Part shown: positions 15,560-24,376 of the stretch, one piece after another
How positions within the stretch are numbered: position 1 is the stretch's first letter
Layout: the number at the start of each line of letters is the position of its first letter
Program-made: the position numbers and the translations under genes
DNA from: Streptomyces sp. LUP47B
Lineage (GTDB): Bacteria > Actinomycetota > Actinomycetes > Streptomycetales > Streptomycetaceae
Direction: 5' to 3'
NCBI RefSeq assembly: GCF_001746295.1
Contig: NZ_MJAH01000010.1
Coordinates: 62,001 to 126,000, forward strand
Length of the DNA stretch: 64,000 bases
Notes under the pieces: model-generated
What the model saw: the letters and a program-made list of their open reading frames with translations, nothing else
Databases searched by the model: none
What the model was told of the DNA's origin: nothing

Positions 15560-17056
15560 ATGACGAGGACATGGGCGGTTCTCCACGACCGCAACGCCAG
15601 GCTCTTTCTCATCGCGGTGACCGTCTCGGGCTTCGGCACCTCGGCCCTGTGGCTGGTGTCCGGCGTCTGGGTCAAGGACCTCACCGGCTCGGACGGACTG
15701 GCCGCGCTGTGCATGCTCGCGATGTGGGCACCGACCCTGGCGGGCCCGCTGCTCGGCACACTGGCCGACCGGGTCCCCCGCAAACCCTTGCTGATCGCCG
15801 GCAGCCTCCTGCTCGCGGCCCTGCTTCCGGTCCTCTTCGCCGTCGACGGCCGCGACCGGGTGTGGCTCGTCCTCACGGTCCTTTTCGTGTACGGCGCCGC
15901 AGGCGTCGTACACGACTCGGCGGAGTCGGCCCTGGTCGCCGGCGCCGTCGCCCCGCCGCTGCTCGGCGACTTCAACGGACTGCGGATGGCGGTCACGGAG
16001 GGAATGAAGCTGGTGGCGCCGCCGGCGGGAGCAGGGCTCTACGCACTCCAGGGCGGACCGGGCGTGGCACTCCTGGACGCGATCACGTTCGTACTGGCGG
16101 CGCTGTTGTACACCGGGCTGCGGGTCCGCGAGAACCGACGGGGTCCCCTCGCGCCGCCGACGAGCAGGGACGCCGGGGACGAGCCGTCCGGGCGAGGGGC
16201 GACCGCGGCGGAGGCACCGGGGCGACGCCCGACCACCCCCGGCCGCCCCAGGCTGTTCAAGCGCAAGGCCACCGCACCCGAAGCACCCGGCCTCAGCCCG
16301 ACAGCCACCGACCGCCGCACCCTGTTCAGGCGCGCATCGGCGGCGTCGAACGCACCCGACCCCGGGCGGCTCACCGAGACCGACCCACAGCCGCCCCGGC
16401 GCCCCTCACCCGGCAGCCGTCCGACGCCGTCCAGGCGCACCCCCACCGGCGCCGGAACCCGCCACATATGGGTCCACCCCATACTCCGTCCCCTGATCCT
16501 GGCCGGCGGCACCACCATGCTCTTCGCCGGGCTCAATGGCGCGCTGATCTACGCCGTGATCGACGGGCTCGGCCACTCCCCCGGGTACGCCGGAGCGCTG
16601 TACGCCGCCCAGGGCGCCGGTTCCGTGGCGGTGGGGCTGCTCTCCGGGCCCGCTCTGCGGCGGCTGGGCGAGCGTCGGTTCGCGGCGTACGGCATCGCCC
16701 TGACCGCCGTCGCCGCCGGCCTGCGGGCGATCCCGTCCGACCCGCTGGCCCTGGCGTGCAGCGCGGCCATCGGCGCGGGTCTCCCCTGTGTGCTGATCGC
16801 CGCGCTCACCGCCGTCCAGCGCGAGACCCCGGACGCGCTCCTGGGCCGTGCCGTCGCCACGGCGCACACGCTGGTGTACGCCCCGAACGTGATCGGCCTC
16901 GCGGCCGGTGCGGCCCTGGTCGAACTGGTCGACCAGGGGCCGCTGTCGGCCCTCCTGGGCATGGTCTGGCTGGCCACGGCGGTGCCGTTGTTTCAGAGGC
17001 CGGCCAGTGCCTCACGGATCGCGTCCAGGTCGCCGTCCGACGCCAACCCCGCGTGA
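15560..17056 (+). CDS. MFS transporter with an unusually long central loop
   Basis: 498-aa major facilitator. Motif A is LLGTLADRVPRK (residues 65-75) between helices 2 and 3; helices 1-6 span ~12-188 and 7-12 span ~308-490. Residues ~190-302 form a ~110-residue Pro/Arg/Ala-rich loop, far longer than usual, containing two related blocks (RLFKRKATAPEAPG and TLFRRASAASNAPDPG). The best start is the ATG at 15560 (TRTWAVLHDRNARLF, the normal MFS entry); the ribosome site is weak. Substrate unknown, probably drug/metabolite efflux. Its last 64 bp overlap the end of the convergent gene at 16993. Confidence 0.85.
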   Translation: MTRTWAVLHDRNARLFLIAVTVSGFGTSALWLVSGVWVKDLTGSDGLAALCMLAMWAPTLAGPLLGTLADRVPRKPLLIAGSLLLAALLPVLFAVDGRDRVWLVLTVLFVYGAAGVVHDSAESALVAGAVAPPLLGDFNGLRMAVTEGMKLVAPPAGAGLYALQGGPGVALLDAITFVLAALLYTGLRVRENRRGPLAPPTSRDAGDEPSGRGATAAEAPGRRPTTPGRPRLFKRKATAPEAPGLSPTATDRRTLFRRASAASNAPDPGRLTETDPQPPRRPSPGSRPTPSRRTPTGAGTRHIWVHPILRPLILAGGTTMLFAGLNGALIYAVIDGLGHSPGYAGALYAAQGAGSVAVGLLSGPALRRLGERRFAAYGIALTAVAAGLRAIPSDPLALACSAAIGAGLPCVLIAALTAVQRETPDALLGRAVATAHTLVYAPNVIGLAAGAALVELVDQGPLSALLGMVWLATAVPLFQRPASASRIASRSPSDANPA

Positions 17057-18153
17057 TACAGCCGGATCTCGGTCGCGCCCAGCTCCCGTGCCCGCGCCAC
17101 GTCCGCCGCGAGCGTGCCCGGGCTGCCGCCCATCTGGGAGACGACGGGGAAGTTGGCGGCGATCACCGCGTCCTCGCGGGCCCGGGCGAAGGGCGTGAGC
17201 AGGCCCGGTCCGCCCGCGCAGGGCACGACGACACCGTCCGCGACGGACAGGATGTGCTCCGGGTCGACACCTGCGTTGGCGCCGACGTGGTACGTCACGG
17301 GGTCGGCGTGCAGCAGGATCTGGAAGCCCTCGGGAGCGGCCGCGCGGACCGCGCGGACCGTCGTCTCCTGGAGCGTACGGGCCGTTTCGTCACGCCACGC
17401 GCGCGTGGCCGCCGCCGTACCGGCGCCCAGCAGCTTCTCGACCCCGGCCCAGCCCCCGTCGTCCGGCGCGCCCCGCCACAGCGGTTCCAGGGCGACCCGT
17501 ACGGAGGCGGCCAGCGAGTCGGCGTCCAGACCCTGCTCGCCGTACCCCTCGCGGCACGTCCCGCAGAAGCAGAGCGCCATGAGGTACATCCCGGCGTCGC
17601 CGAGCGGCACCCCGCCGGTCTTGTCGTGGGCGTGCAGGTGCTGGAGGCCGTACCAGCCGAGGGACTCCAGTTCGGTGCCGGCCGCGCCGGGGCGCAGTGC
17701 CGCCTCGACGGCGAGGTCGGTCAGGTACGCGCGCGTGGCGGGCTGTGCGATGCACGGGGCCCACGGGTAGCGGTCGCCGTAGGCGTTGACGACCGAGGTG
17801 TCCGGATGTTCGGCGCCCAGGCGGGAGTTGTGCGCGAGGACGACCCAGGTGTGCACGTCGAGGCCGGCCTCGGAGAGCTGCGCGGCCGCTTCGCCGAAGG
17901 CGTCGCCGGGGGCCCAGTCGCCGGCCGCGTAGGGACGCAGTTCACGCCCTTCCCAGCGTGCGTCCGTCGGATACAGCACGGACGCGTGCTCGGCGGTGAC
18001 GATGCGGTGGTGCGGGTGGCGGGGGGTCAGGGCGCGCGTGGAGTGGTAGGCGGCGGCGAGGGTCGCCTGCTGTACGCCGAGCCCGACGATACGGGTCGCG
18101 GCCTCCGGGTCCCCGTTGACGTCCCAGGGGTAGACGAACGTCGACGCCTTCAC
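16993..18153 (-). CDS. Conserved protein of unknown function, TIM-barrel-like, coupled to kdgD
   Basis: 386-aa protein that I cannot assign to a named enzyme. It resembles alpha/beta-barrel glycosidase-like proteins: STFVYPWDVNG at the N-terminus, VHTWVVLAHNS, then YGLQHLHAHDK and a Cys cluster CFCGTC near residue 190 that could bind metal, and DPVTYHVGANAGVDP in the C-terminal half. No signal peptide. Its GTG (18151-18153) lies inside the stop of the dehydratase gene before it (GTGA), so it is co-translated with KdgD and likely works on the same uronate-derived material. The C-terminal 21 codons overlap the MFS gene tail-to-tail. Confidence 0.7.
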   Translation of the reverse strand: MKASTFVYPWDVNGDPEAATRIVGLGVQQATLAAAYHSTRALTPRHPHHRIVTAEHASVLYPTDARWEGRELRPYAAGDWAPGDAFGEAAAQLSEAGLDVHTWVVLAHNSRLGAEHPDTSVVNAYGDRYPWAPCIAQPATRAYLTDLAVEAALRPGAAGTELESLGWYGLQHLHAHDKTGGVPLGDAGMYLMALCFCGTCREGYGEQGLDADSLAASVRVALEPLWRGAPDDGGWAGVEKLLGAGTAAATRAWRDETARTLQETTVRAVRAAAPEGFQILLHADPVTYHVGANAGVDPEHILSVADGVVVPCAGGPGLLTPFARAREDAVIAANFPVVSQMGGSPGTLAADVARARELGATEIRLYHAGLASDGDLDAIREALAGL

Positions 18154-19091
18154 TGTGCCTCCTCCAGGAGCGCGTACCCGCGCTCGATGATCTCCGCGAG
18201 CTGCTTCACATGATCCCCGCCCGGCTCGTGCAGCGGCGGGCGGACCTCTCCCACGTCGAGGCCCCGCATCCGGACCCCGGCCTTCACGAGGGAGACCGCG
18301 TATCCGCGGCCACGCGCGCGTAGTTCGACGAAGGGGCGGTAGAAGCCGTCGAGGAGGCGGTCGACGGTGGCCCGGTCGCCGTCGATGAGCGCGCGGTGGA
18401 AGGCGAGGGCGATCTCCGGGGCGAAGCAGAAGACGGCCGAGGAGTACAGGGGGACGCCGATGGCGTGGTAGGCGAGCTGGGTCTGCTCGGCGGTCGGCAG
18501 CCCGTTGAAGTAGAGGAAGTCGCCGGGTACCTCGGTGCGCACGGCGCTGACGATCCGCTGCATCAGGTCGAGGTCGCCGAGACCGTCCTTGAGGCCGATG
18601 ATCCCGTCGGTGCGGGCCAGTTCGACGACGCTCTCCGGGGTGAAGACCGCGTTGTCGCGCTGGTAGACGATCACCGGGAGCGCGGTCGCGGCGGCGACCT
18701 CCCGGTAGTGCCGCAGCAGCCCCTCCTGCCCGGCGACGACGAGGTAGGGCGGCATGGCGAGCAGCCCGTCGGCCCCGGCCGCCTCGGCGAGCCGCGCGTA
18801 CCGTACGGCGAGCGCGGTGCCGTATCCGGCGCCCGCCACCACCGGAACCCGCCCCGCCGTCTCCTCGACGGCCGCGCGGACGCACGTCTCGAACTCCTCG
18901 GGCGTGAGCGCGTGGAACTCCCCGGTGCCACAGCACGCGAAGACGGCCGCGGCCCCTGCCGCCACACCCTGGCGCACGTGCGCGCGGTAGGTGTCGAGAT
19001 CGACGGAGCCGTCGGCGCCGTAGGCCGTGACGGGGAAGAACAGCGGCCCGCTGGGGATGCCGAGTCGATGGGCGAGGTCGGCAGACGTCAC
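18150..19091 (-). CDS. kdgD: 5-dehydro-4-deoxyglucarate dehydratase-like protein
   Basis: 313-aa DapA-superfamily enzyme predicted to dehydrate and decarboxylate 5-keto-4-deoxyglucarate to alpha-ketoglutarate semialdehyde. Schiff-base Lys168 is in GLKDGLGD, Tyr143 in IVYQRDN, and the loop CGTGEF at 54-59 is typical of KdgD. Starts with GTG (19089-19091) after AGGGAGAG. Divergent from the uronate dehydrogenase gene, which supplies the aldarate precursor; a dedicated galactarate/glucarate dehydratase is not in the window. An AT-rich palindrome precedes it. Confidence 0.87.
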   Translation of the reverse strand: MTSADLAHRLGIPSGPLFFPVTAYGADGSVDLDTYRAHVRQGVAAGAAAVFACCGTGEFHALTPEEFETCVRAAVEETAGRVPVVAGAGYGTALAVRYARLAEAAGADGLLAMPPYLVVAGQEGLLRHYREVAAATALPVIVYQRDNAVFTPESVVELARTDGIIGLKDGLGDLDLMQRIVSAVRTEVPGDFLYFNGLPTAEQTQLAYHAIGVPLYSSAVFCFAPEIALAFHRALIDGDRATVDRLLDGFYRPFVELRARGRGYAVSLVKAGVRMRGLDVGEVRPPLHEPGGDHVKQLAEIIERGYALLEEAQ

Positions 19092-19148
19092 AGGCTCTCC
19101 CTAGAACGAGTGGACGAGAAGAAACAGGCGTACGCGATTCTGATCGAA

Positions 19149-19164
19149 GTTTATATTTATGAAC
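19149..19164. promoter_or_regulatory. AT-rich imperfect palindrome in the kdgD-udh divergent promoter
   Basis: GTTTATATTTATGAAC is a near-perfect inverted repeat (GTT-ATA / TAT-AAC arms) in otherwise GC-rich DNA, 58 bp before the kdgD start. A candidate shared operator for the two divergent genes. Confidence 0.45.
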
Positions 19165-19171
19165 ATGGGTC

Positions 19172-19210
19172 GCGCCACCCTTGACGGAGTGGCGCAATGA
19201 TCCTTAGCTT
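19172..19210 (+). promoter_or_regulatory. Probable promoter of udh with an inverted repeat
   Basis: TTGACG (19181-19186) and TAGCTT (19205-19210) are spaced by 18 bp, matching a housekeeping-type promoter. The -35 region lies in the loop of the inverted repeat GCGCCAC (19172-19178) / GTGGCGC (19189-19195), which could be a repressor site. Confidence 0.5.
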
Positions 19211-19267
19211 GTCCACGAATGTGAATACCGTGCACTCATACGGCCGTCGCCCCAAGGAGACCCGAGG

Positions 19268-20077
19268 ATGCCCGCTCCCCGTACCGTTCTGCTCACCGGT
19301 GCCGCCGGCGGGCTCGGCACCCTGATGCGGGATCTGCTCCCGGCCTACGGCTACGACCTGCGCCTGCTCGATCTGCGGCCCGTCGAGGGCGAGCCGGACG
19401 CGGTCGTCGCCGACCTCGCCGACAAGGACGCGGTGCGCGAAGCCGTACGCGGCGTCGACGCGATCATCCACCTCGCGGGCATCTCCCTGGAAGCCCCCTT
19501 CGAGAAGATCCTCAAGGCGAACATCGAGGGCACCTACAACCTGTACGAGGCCGCTCACGCCGAGGGTGTGGGGCGGATCGTCTTCGCCTCCTCCAACCAC
19601 GCCGTCGGCTACACCCCCCGCCCCCAGGGCGCCGATCCGCTCATCCCGATCGACACCCCGCGCCGCCCGGACACCTTCTACGGCCTGTCCAAGGCCTTCG
19701 GTGAGGACCTCGCGCAGTTCTACTGGGACAAGCACGGCCTGGAGACCGTCTCCGTGCGGATCGGCTCCTGCTTCCCCGAGCCGACCAGCGTGCGCATGCT
19801 CTCGCTGTGGATGAGCCCGGCCGACGGCGCCCGCCTCTTCCACGCGGCCCTGACCGCCGAGCAGGTCGGCCACACCGTGGTCTACGGCTCCTCCGCCAAC
19901 ACCCGCCTGTGGTGGGCCCTCACCACCGCGCGGGCGCTCGGCTACGACCCGCAGGACGACTCCGAACCGTACGCGGAGAAGCTGATCGCCGAGCAGGGCG
20001 AGCTCCAGGACGGCAACGAGGGTCACGCCTACCTGGGCGGCCAGTTCGTGACGGACCCGCCGATCTGGCCGTACTGA
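19268..20077 (+). CDS. udh: Uronate dehydrogenase (extended SDR)
   Basis: 269-aa NAD-dependent dehydrogenase that oxidises D-galacturonate/D-glucuronate to the aldarolactone. Rossmann motif GAAGGLG at residues 11-17; catalytic Tyr138 and Lys142 in YGLSK; FASSNHAVGY at 107-115, which strongly resembles the SSNH segment of characterised uronate dehydrogenases. The C-terminus is short, as in that family. AAGGAG sits eight bases before the ATG. Divergent from kdgD. With KdgD it gives the two ends of the oxidative uronate route that would consume lyase/esterase products of this locus. Confidence 0.88.
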   Translation: MPAPRTVLLTGAAGGLGTLMRDLLPAYGYDLRLLDLRPVEGEPDAVVADLADKDAVREAVRGVDAIIHLAGISLEAPFEKILKANIEGTYNLYEAAHAEGVGRIVFASSNHAVGYTPRPQGADPLIPIDTPRRPDTFYGLSKAFGEDLAQFYWDKHGLETVSVRIGSCFPEPTSVRMLSLWMSPADGARLFHAALTAEQVGHTVVYGSSANTRLWWALTTARALGYDPQDDSEPYAEKLIAEQGELQDGNEGHAYLGGQFVTDPPIWPY

Positions 20078-20092
20078 CACCCACGAGACAGC

Positions 20093-20119
20093 CGGGCGGG
20101 CACCGAACGGGCCCGCCCG
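20093..20119 (+). terminator. Terminator-like hairpin after udh
   Basis: CGGGCGGGC (20093-20101) pairs perfectly with GCCCGCCCG (20111-20119), 16 bp past the stop codon, with a 9-nt loop. Confidence 0.6.
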
Positions 20120-20175
20120 CACCCATATCCGGGCACGGGCAGCCGTCCCGGGCGCAGCCGCGACAGCGCCACGCC

Positions 20176-20227
20176 GAGGGGCGCGGGGAACTGCGCGACC
20201 AGCCACATCGGACCCGCAGCCGCCGCA
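20176..20227. repeat. Dispersed intergenic repeat, copy 2 (degenerate)
   Basis: Lies in the 309-bp gene-free stretch between udh and the DeoR gene. GAGGGGCGCGGGGAACTG is followed by GCGCGACCAGCCACATCGG and ACCCGCAGCCG, matching the order of blocks in the other copies but lacking the CGGCTCCGCCGCG core. The rest of the gap shows no gene. Confidence 0.5.
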
Positions 20228-20386
20228 CAACCGTCCCACCCGAGCTGGTGGGCCCGCCCCGCCCGAACGGGCACACGCGGTCACTATCACCCCCGCAACA
20301 GACCTGGTCACCACACCCCACCCGCTGTAGAACTTCCCCCTAGAGCCCGAACGGGCAGACAGCACAGCAGCAAGGCGGGTGAGCCC

Positions 20387-21154
20387 ATGACCAACAGCGC
20401 GGAAGACCGCCAGCGGCACATCGTGCGGACCGCCCGCACCACAGGCGCCGTCGACGTCAACACCCTCGCCACCCAACTCGGCGTGGCCAAGGAAACCGTG
20501 CGCCGAGACCTCCGCGCCCTGGAGGACCACGGCCTGGTCCGCCGTACGCACGGCGGGGCCTATCCCGTCGAGAGCGCCGGGTTCGAGACCACGCTCGCCT
20601 TCCGGGCCACCAGCCATGTTCCCGAGAAGCGCCGGGTCGCGGCCGCCGCGGCCGAGCTGCTCGGGGACGCCGAGACCGTCTTCGTCGACGAGGGCTTCAC
20701 CCCGCAGCTCATCGCCGAGGCCCTGCCCAGGGACCGGCCGCTGACCGTGGTCACCGCGTCCCTGCCGGTCGCGGGAGCCCTCGCCGAGGCCGAGAACACC
20801 TCCGTCCTGCTGCTCGGCGGCCGGGTCCGCCCCGGCACCCTGGCGACCGTCGACCACTGGACGACCAAGATGCTGGCCGGTTTCGTCCTCGACCTGGCCT
20901 TCATCGGCGCCAACGGCATCTCCCGCGAACACGGCCTCACCACCCCCGACCCCGCGGTCAGCGAGGTCAAGGCACAGGCGATCCGCGCCGCGCGCCGCAC
21001 GGTGTTCGCCGGCGTGCACACCAAGTTCGGCGCGGTCAGCTTCTGCCGCTTCGCGGAGATCGGCGCGCTGGAGGCGATCGTGACGAGCACGCTGCTGCCC
21101 TCGTCCGAGGCCCATCGGTACTCACTGCTGGGACCACAGGTCATCAGGGTCTGA
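20387..21154 (+). CDS. DeoR/GlpR family transcriptional regulator
   Basis: 255-aa repressor. N-terminal DeoR helix-turn-helix at ~5-58 (LATQLGVAKETVRRDLRALE, then the family signature GLVRRTHGGAY), C-terminal DeoRC sugar-phosphate sensor at ~75-230 (VFVDEGFT, LLGGRVRPGT, FIGANGIS). Lies 77 bp before the polyol transporter operon on the same strand and is its likely regulator, responding to a phosphorylated sugar or polyol. Confidence 0.9.
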   Translation: MTNSAEDRQRHIVRTARTTGAVDVNTLATQLGVAKETVRRDLRALEDHGLVRRTHGGAYPVESAGFETTLAFRATSHVPEKRRVAAAAAELLGDAETVFVDEGFTPQLIAEALPRDRPLTVVTASLPVAGALAEAENTSVLLLGGRVRPGTLATVDHWTTKMLAGFVLDLAFIGANGISREHGLTTPDPAVSEVKAQAIRAARRTVFAGVHTKFGAVSFCRFAEIGALEAIVTSTLLPSSEAHRYSLLGPQVIRV

Positions 21155-21231
21155 ACGTCGAACTGACGTGACCAGCGGGCCTTCCGCGTCATGAAGTGCC
21201 CTATATATCCCTCTATGTCCAGGAGCGATCC

Positions 21232-22605
21232 ATGCGAACCCAGAGCCGACGACGGCCGCCGCGAGCCACGCTCGCCATGGCCGCCGCAGGGACGCTGCTC
21301 GCCCCGCTGCTCTCCGGCTGCTGGGTCGGAGCCGGCGGGGCGGGGTCGGGCGGCGACGCCATCAACGTCCTGATGGTCAACAACCCCCAGATGACCGAGC
21401 TGCAGAAGCTGACCAAGGCCCACTTCACCAAGGAGACCGGGATCAAGGTCAACTTCACGGTCCTGCCCGAGAACGACGTCCGCGACAAGATCAGCCAGGA
21501 CTTCGCCAACCAGGCAGGGCAGTACGACGTGGCGACCCTGTCCAACTACGAGATCCCGATCTACGCCCGCAACGGCTGGCTGCACGACATGAACTCCTAC
21601 GTGGCCAAGGACCCGTCGTACGACGAGAAGGACGTCCTGGCGCCCATGCGCCAGTCGCTGACCGGCGACGACGGCAAGCTCTACGGCCAGCCCTTCTACG
21701 GCGAGTCGTCCTTCCTCATGTACCGCAAGGACGTCTTCGAGCAGAAGGGACTGACGATGCCGGCCCGTCCCACCTGGCAGCAGGTGGCCGACCTGGCCGC
21801 GAAGGCGGACGGCGCCGAGTCCGGCATGAAGGGCATCTGTCTGCGCGGCCTGCCCGGCTGGGGCGAGGTGATGGCCCCGCTCACCACGGTCGTGAACACC
21901 TTCGGCGGCACCTGGTTCGACAAGGGCTGGAAGGCCCGCCTGGACTCCCCCGAGTTCGAGAAGGCGGTGAAGTTCTATGTCGACCTGGTCCGCGACCACG
22001 GCGAATCCGGCGCCGCCCAGTCCGGCTTCGCCGAGTGCCTCAACAACATGACCCAGGGCAAGGTCGCCATGTGGTACGACGCCACCTCCGCGGCGGGTTC
22101 CCTGGAGGCGAAGGGCTCCCCGGTCAAGGGCAAGATGGGTTACGCCCCCGCCCCCGTCGAGGAGACGAAGTCCTCCGGCTGGCTCTACACCTGGGCCTGG
22201 GGCATCCAGGACGCCTCCCGCAATCCCGACAAGGCCTGGAAGTTCGTCTCCTGGGCCTCCGGCAAGCAGTACGAGCAGCTGGTCGGCGACCAGATCGGCT
22301 GGTCCAACGTGCCGGCCGGCAAACGCGCGTCGACGTACACCAACCCCGCCTACGTCAAAGAGGCCGCAGCCTTCCAGGAGATGACCAAGGAGGCCATCGA
22401 GCAGGCACGGCCGAACGACCCGGGGGTGCAGCCGCGCCCCGCGCCCGGCATCCAGTTCGTCGGCATCCCCGAGTTCACCGATCTCGGCACCCGGGTCTCC
22501 CAGGAGATCAGCGCGGCCATCGCCGGACGCCAGTCCGTCGATTCCGCCCTGAAGAAGTCCCAGCAGCTCGCCGAGAAGATCTCCGAGGAGTACGAGGGAC
22601 GATGA
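21232..22605 (+). CDS. ABC transporter binding lipoprotein, sugar alcohol type
   Basis: 457-aa extracellular solute-binding protein. Lipoprotein signal with basic start (RTQSRRRPPR) and lipobox LLSGC; mature domain starts with INVLMVNNPQM. Features such as GESSFLMYRKDVF, LPGWGEVMAP and LYTWAWGIQDASRNPDKAW are typical of the mannitol/sorbitol (SmoE-like) branch. AGGAG is six bases before the ATG at 21232, which fixes the start. Its stop overlaps the permease start (ATGA). A promoter-like TATATA lies at 21202-21207. Confidence 0.9.
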   Translation: MRTQSRRRPPRATLAMAAAGTLLAPLLSGCWVGAGGAGSGGDAINVLMVNNPQMTELQKLTKAHFTKETGIKVNFTVLPENDVRDKISQDFANQAGQYDVATLSNYEIPIYARNGWLHDMNSYVAKDPSYDEKDVLAPMRQSLTGDDGKLYGQPFYGESSFLMYRKDVFEQKGLTMPARPTWQQVADLAAKADGAESGMKGICLRGLPGWGEVMAPLTTVVNTFGGTWFDKGWKARLDSPEFEKAVKFYVDLVRDHGESGAAQSGFAECLNNMTQGKVAMWYDATSAAGSLEAKGSPVKGKMGYAPAPVEETKSSGWLYTWAWGIQDASRNPDKAWKFVSWASGKQYEQLVGDQIGWSNVPAGKRASTYTNPAYVKEAAAFQEMTKEAIEQARPNDPGVQPRPAPGIQFVGIPEFTDLGTRVSQEISAAIAGRQSVDSALKKSQQLAEKISEEYEGR

Positions 22606-23540
22606 CCGCGACAACCATGGCCCCGCCGGCCACCGAGACCGTACGCACCGCGGACCCGTCGAAGGCCCGCCTCCGTGCCTGGGCCACCCGCGGCCCGCTG
22701 CTCCCCGCCCTGATCTTCATGATCGTGGTCACCCAGCTGCCGTTCGTGGCCACGGTGGTGATCTCGTTCTTCGACTGGAACTCCCTCTACCCCAAAGCCC
22801 GTCACTTCACCGGCGTCGACAACTACAAGGACGTCCTCACCGACGCGGACCTGCGCCACTCCGTATGGACGACGGTCCTGCTGACGGTGACGGTGGTCCT
22901 GGTCAGCCTCGTCCTCGGACTGCTCCTGGCCCTGCTCCTGGACCGTCGCTTCAAGGGCCGGGGCGTGGTCCGCACCCTGCTGATCGCGCCCTTCCTGGTG
23001 GTGCCGGTGGCAGCCGCACTGCTCTGGAAACATGTGCTCTACAACCCTGAATACGGCCTGCTCAATGGGTTGTTGCACTATGTGGGCGGCCCACAGCCGG
23101 ACTGGATCTCCAACACCCCGCTGCTCGCCGTCGAGGCCTCCCTGGTCTGGCAGTGGACCCCGTTCATGATGCTCATCCTGCTGGCCGGCCTGCAGAGCCG
23201 CGACCAGCAGCAGATGGAGGCCGCGCGGGTGGACGGCGCGAGCGACTGGCAGATCTTCCGCTATCTGACCCTTCCGCATCTGCGCAGGTATCTGGAGCTG
23301 GGCGCCCTGCTGGGCTCGATCTACATCGTCCAGAACTTCGACGCGGTCTTCACGATCACCTCCGGCGGCCTCGGGACCGCCAACCTGCCCTACACCGTCT
23401 ACCAGAGCTTCTACCAGGCCCACGAGAACGGCCTCGCCTCGGCGGCCGGCGTCCTGGTCGTCATCGGCTCCATCATCATCGCGACCTTCGCCCTGCGCGT
23501 GGTGTCGTCCCTGTTCCGTGAGGAGGCGGGCCGGGCATGA
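22602..23540 (+). CDS. Polyol/sugar ABC transporter permease (SmoF type)
   Basis: 312-aa permease; first helix LLPALIFMIVVTQLPFVATV, EAA loop EAARVDGASDWQIFRYLTLP. Segments such as SFFDWNSLYPK and QNFDAVFTITSGG are characteristic of the mannitol/sorbitol branch. Start ATG overlaps the binding-protein stop; its own TGA overlaps the next permease start. Confidence 0.9.
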   Translation: MTATTMAPPATETVRTADPSKARLRAWATRGPLLPALIFMIVVTQLPFVATVVISFFDWNSLYPKARHFTGVDNYKDVLTDADLRHSVWTTVLLTVTVVLVSLVLGLLLALLLDRRFKGRGVVRTLLIAPFLVVPVAAALLWKHVLYNPEYGLLNGLLHYVGGPQPDWISNTPLLAVEASLVWQWTPFMMLILLAGLQSRDQQQMEAARVDGASDWQIFRYLTLPHLRRYLELGALLGSIYIVQNFDAVFTITSGGLGTANLPYTVYQSFYQAHENGLASAAGVLVVIGSIIIATFALRVVSSLFREEAGRA

Positions 23541-24376
23541 GCAACACAATCGCCGTGAAACGCAAGGGACTTGGCCTGGGTCTGGTGGCCTGGCTGCTGG
23601 GGATCGTCTTCTTCCTGCCGATCGCTTGGATGGCCCTGACGTCCTTCCACTCGGAGTCGGACGCAGCCACCAACCCGCCCTCCTTCGGCGCCGCCCTCAC
23701 CCTGGACGGCTACCGCGAGTTCTTCGGCACGGGCGGCGGCGCGAGCCCCTGGCCGGCGCTGATCAACTCGACGGTCGCCTCGCTGGCCTCGACACTCTTC
23801 GTCCTGATCCTGGCACTCCCGGCGGCGTACGCGCTGTCGATCCGCCCGGTGAAGAAGTGGACGGACGTCCTGTTCTTCTTCCTGTCGACGAAGATGCTGC
23901 CGGTGGTGGCGGGCCTGCTCCCCATCTACCTGTTCGCGAAGAACACCGACATGCTCGACAACATCTGGCTGCTGGTCATCCTCTACACGTCGATGAACCT
24001 GCCGATCGCCGTCTGGATGATGCAGTCCTTCCTCGCCGAGGTCCCGGTGGCCGTGATCGAGGCCGCGCGCGTGGACGGCGCCCGCCTTCCGACGATCCTC
24101 GCGCGCGTGGTGGCCCCGATCGCCCTGCCCGGCATCGCGGCGACGGCCCTGATCTGCTTCATCTTCAGCTGGAACGAACTGCTGTTCGCGAGGGTGCTGA
24201 CCGGCGTGGTGGCCGAGACCGCCCCCGTGTTCCTGACCGGCTTCATCACCAGCCAGGGCCTGTTCCTGGCCAAGGTGTGCGCCGCGTCGCTCGTCATCTC
24301 CCTGCCGGTACTCGCCGCGGGGTTCGCCGCCCAGGACAAACTGGTCCAGGGCCTGTCGCTGGGAGCCGTGAAATGA
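23537..24376 (+). CDS. Polyol/sugar ABC transporter permease (SmoG type)
   Basis: 279-aa second permease. Helix 1 is GLVAWLLGIVFFLPIAWMAL, the conserved FFFLSTKMLPVVAGLLPIYL lies in mid-protein and the EAA loop reads EAARVDGARLPTILARVVAP. Overlaps its neighbours by ATGA on both sides, so the three transport genes and the dehydrogenase form one tight operon. No ATPase gene is present. Confidence 0.9.
   Translation: MSNTIAVKRKGLGLGLVAWLLGIVFFLPIAWMALTSFHSESDAATNPPSFGAALTLDGYREFFGTGGGASPWPALINSTVASLASTLFVLILALPAAYALSIRPVKKWTDVLFFFLSTKMLPVVAGLLPIYLFAKNTDMLDNIWLLVILYTSMNLPIAVWMMQSFLAEVPVAVIEAARVDGARLPTILARVVAPIALPGIAATALICFIFSWNELLFARVLTGVVAETAPVFLTGFITSQGLFLAKVCAASLVISLPVLAAGFAAQDKLVQGLSLGAVK

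Noticed and set aside
12126..19091. Lysine-biosynthesis dapA genes at 12.1 and 18.2 kb.
   Set aside because: Both lack the Thr-Thr pair and Arg of DapA seen in the 60.4-kb gene and sit in sugar-acid operons.
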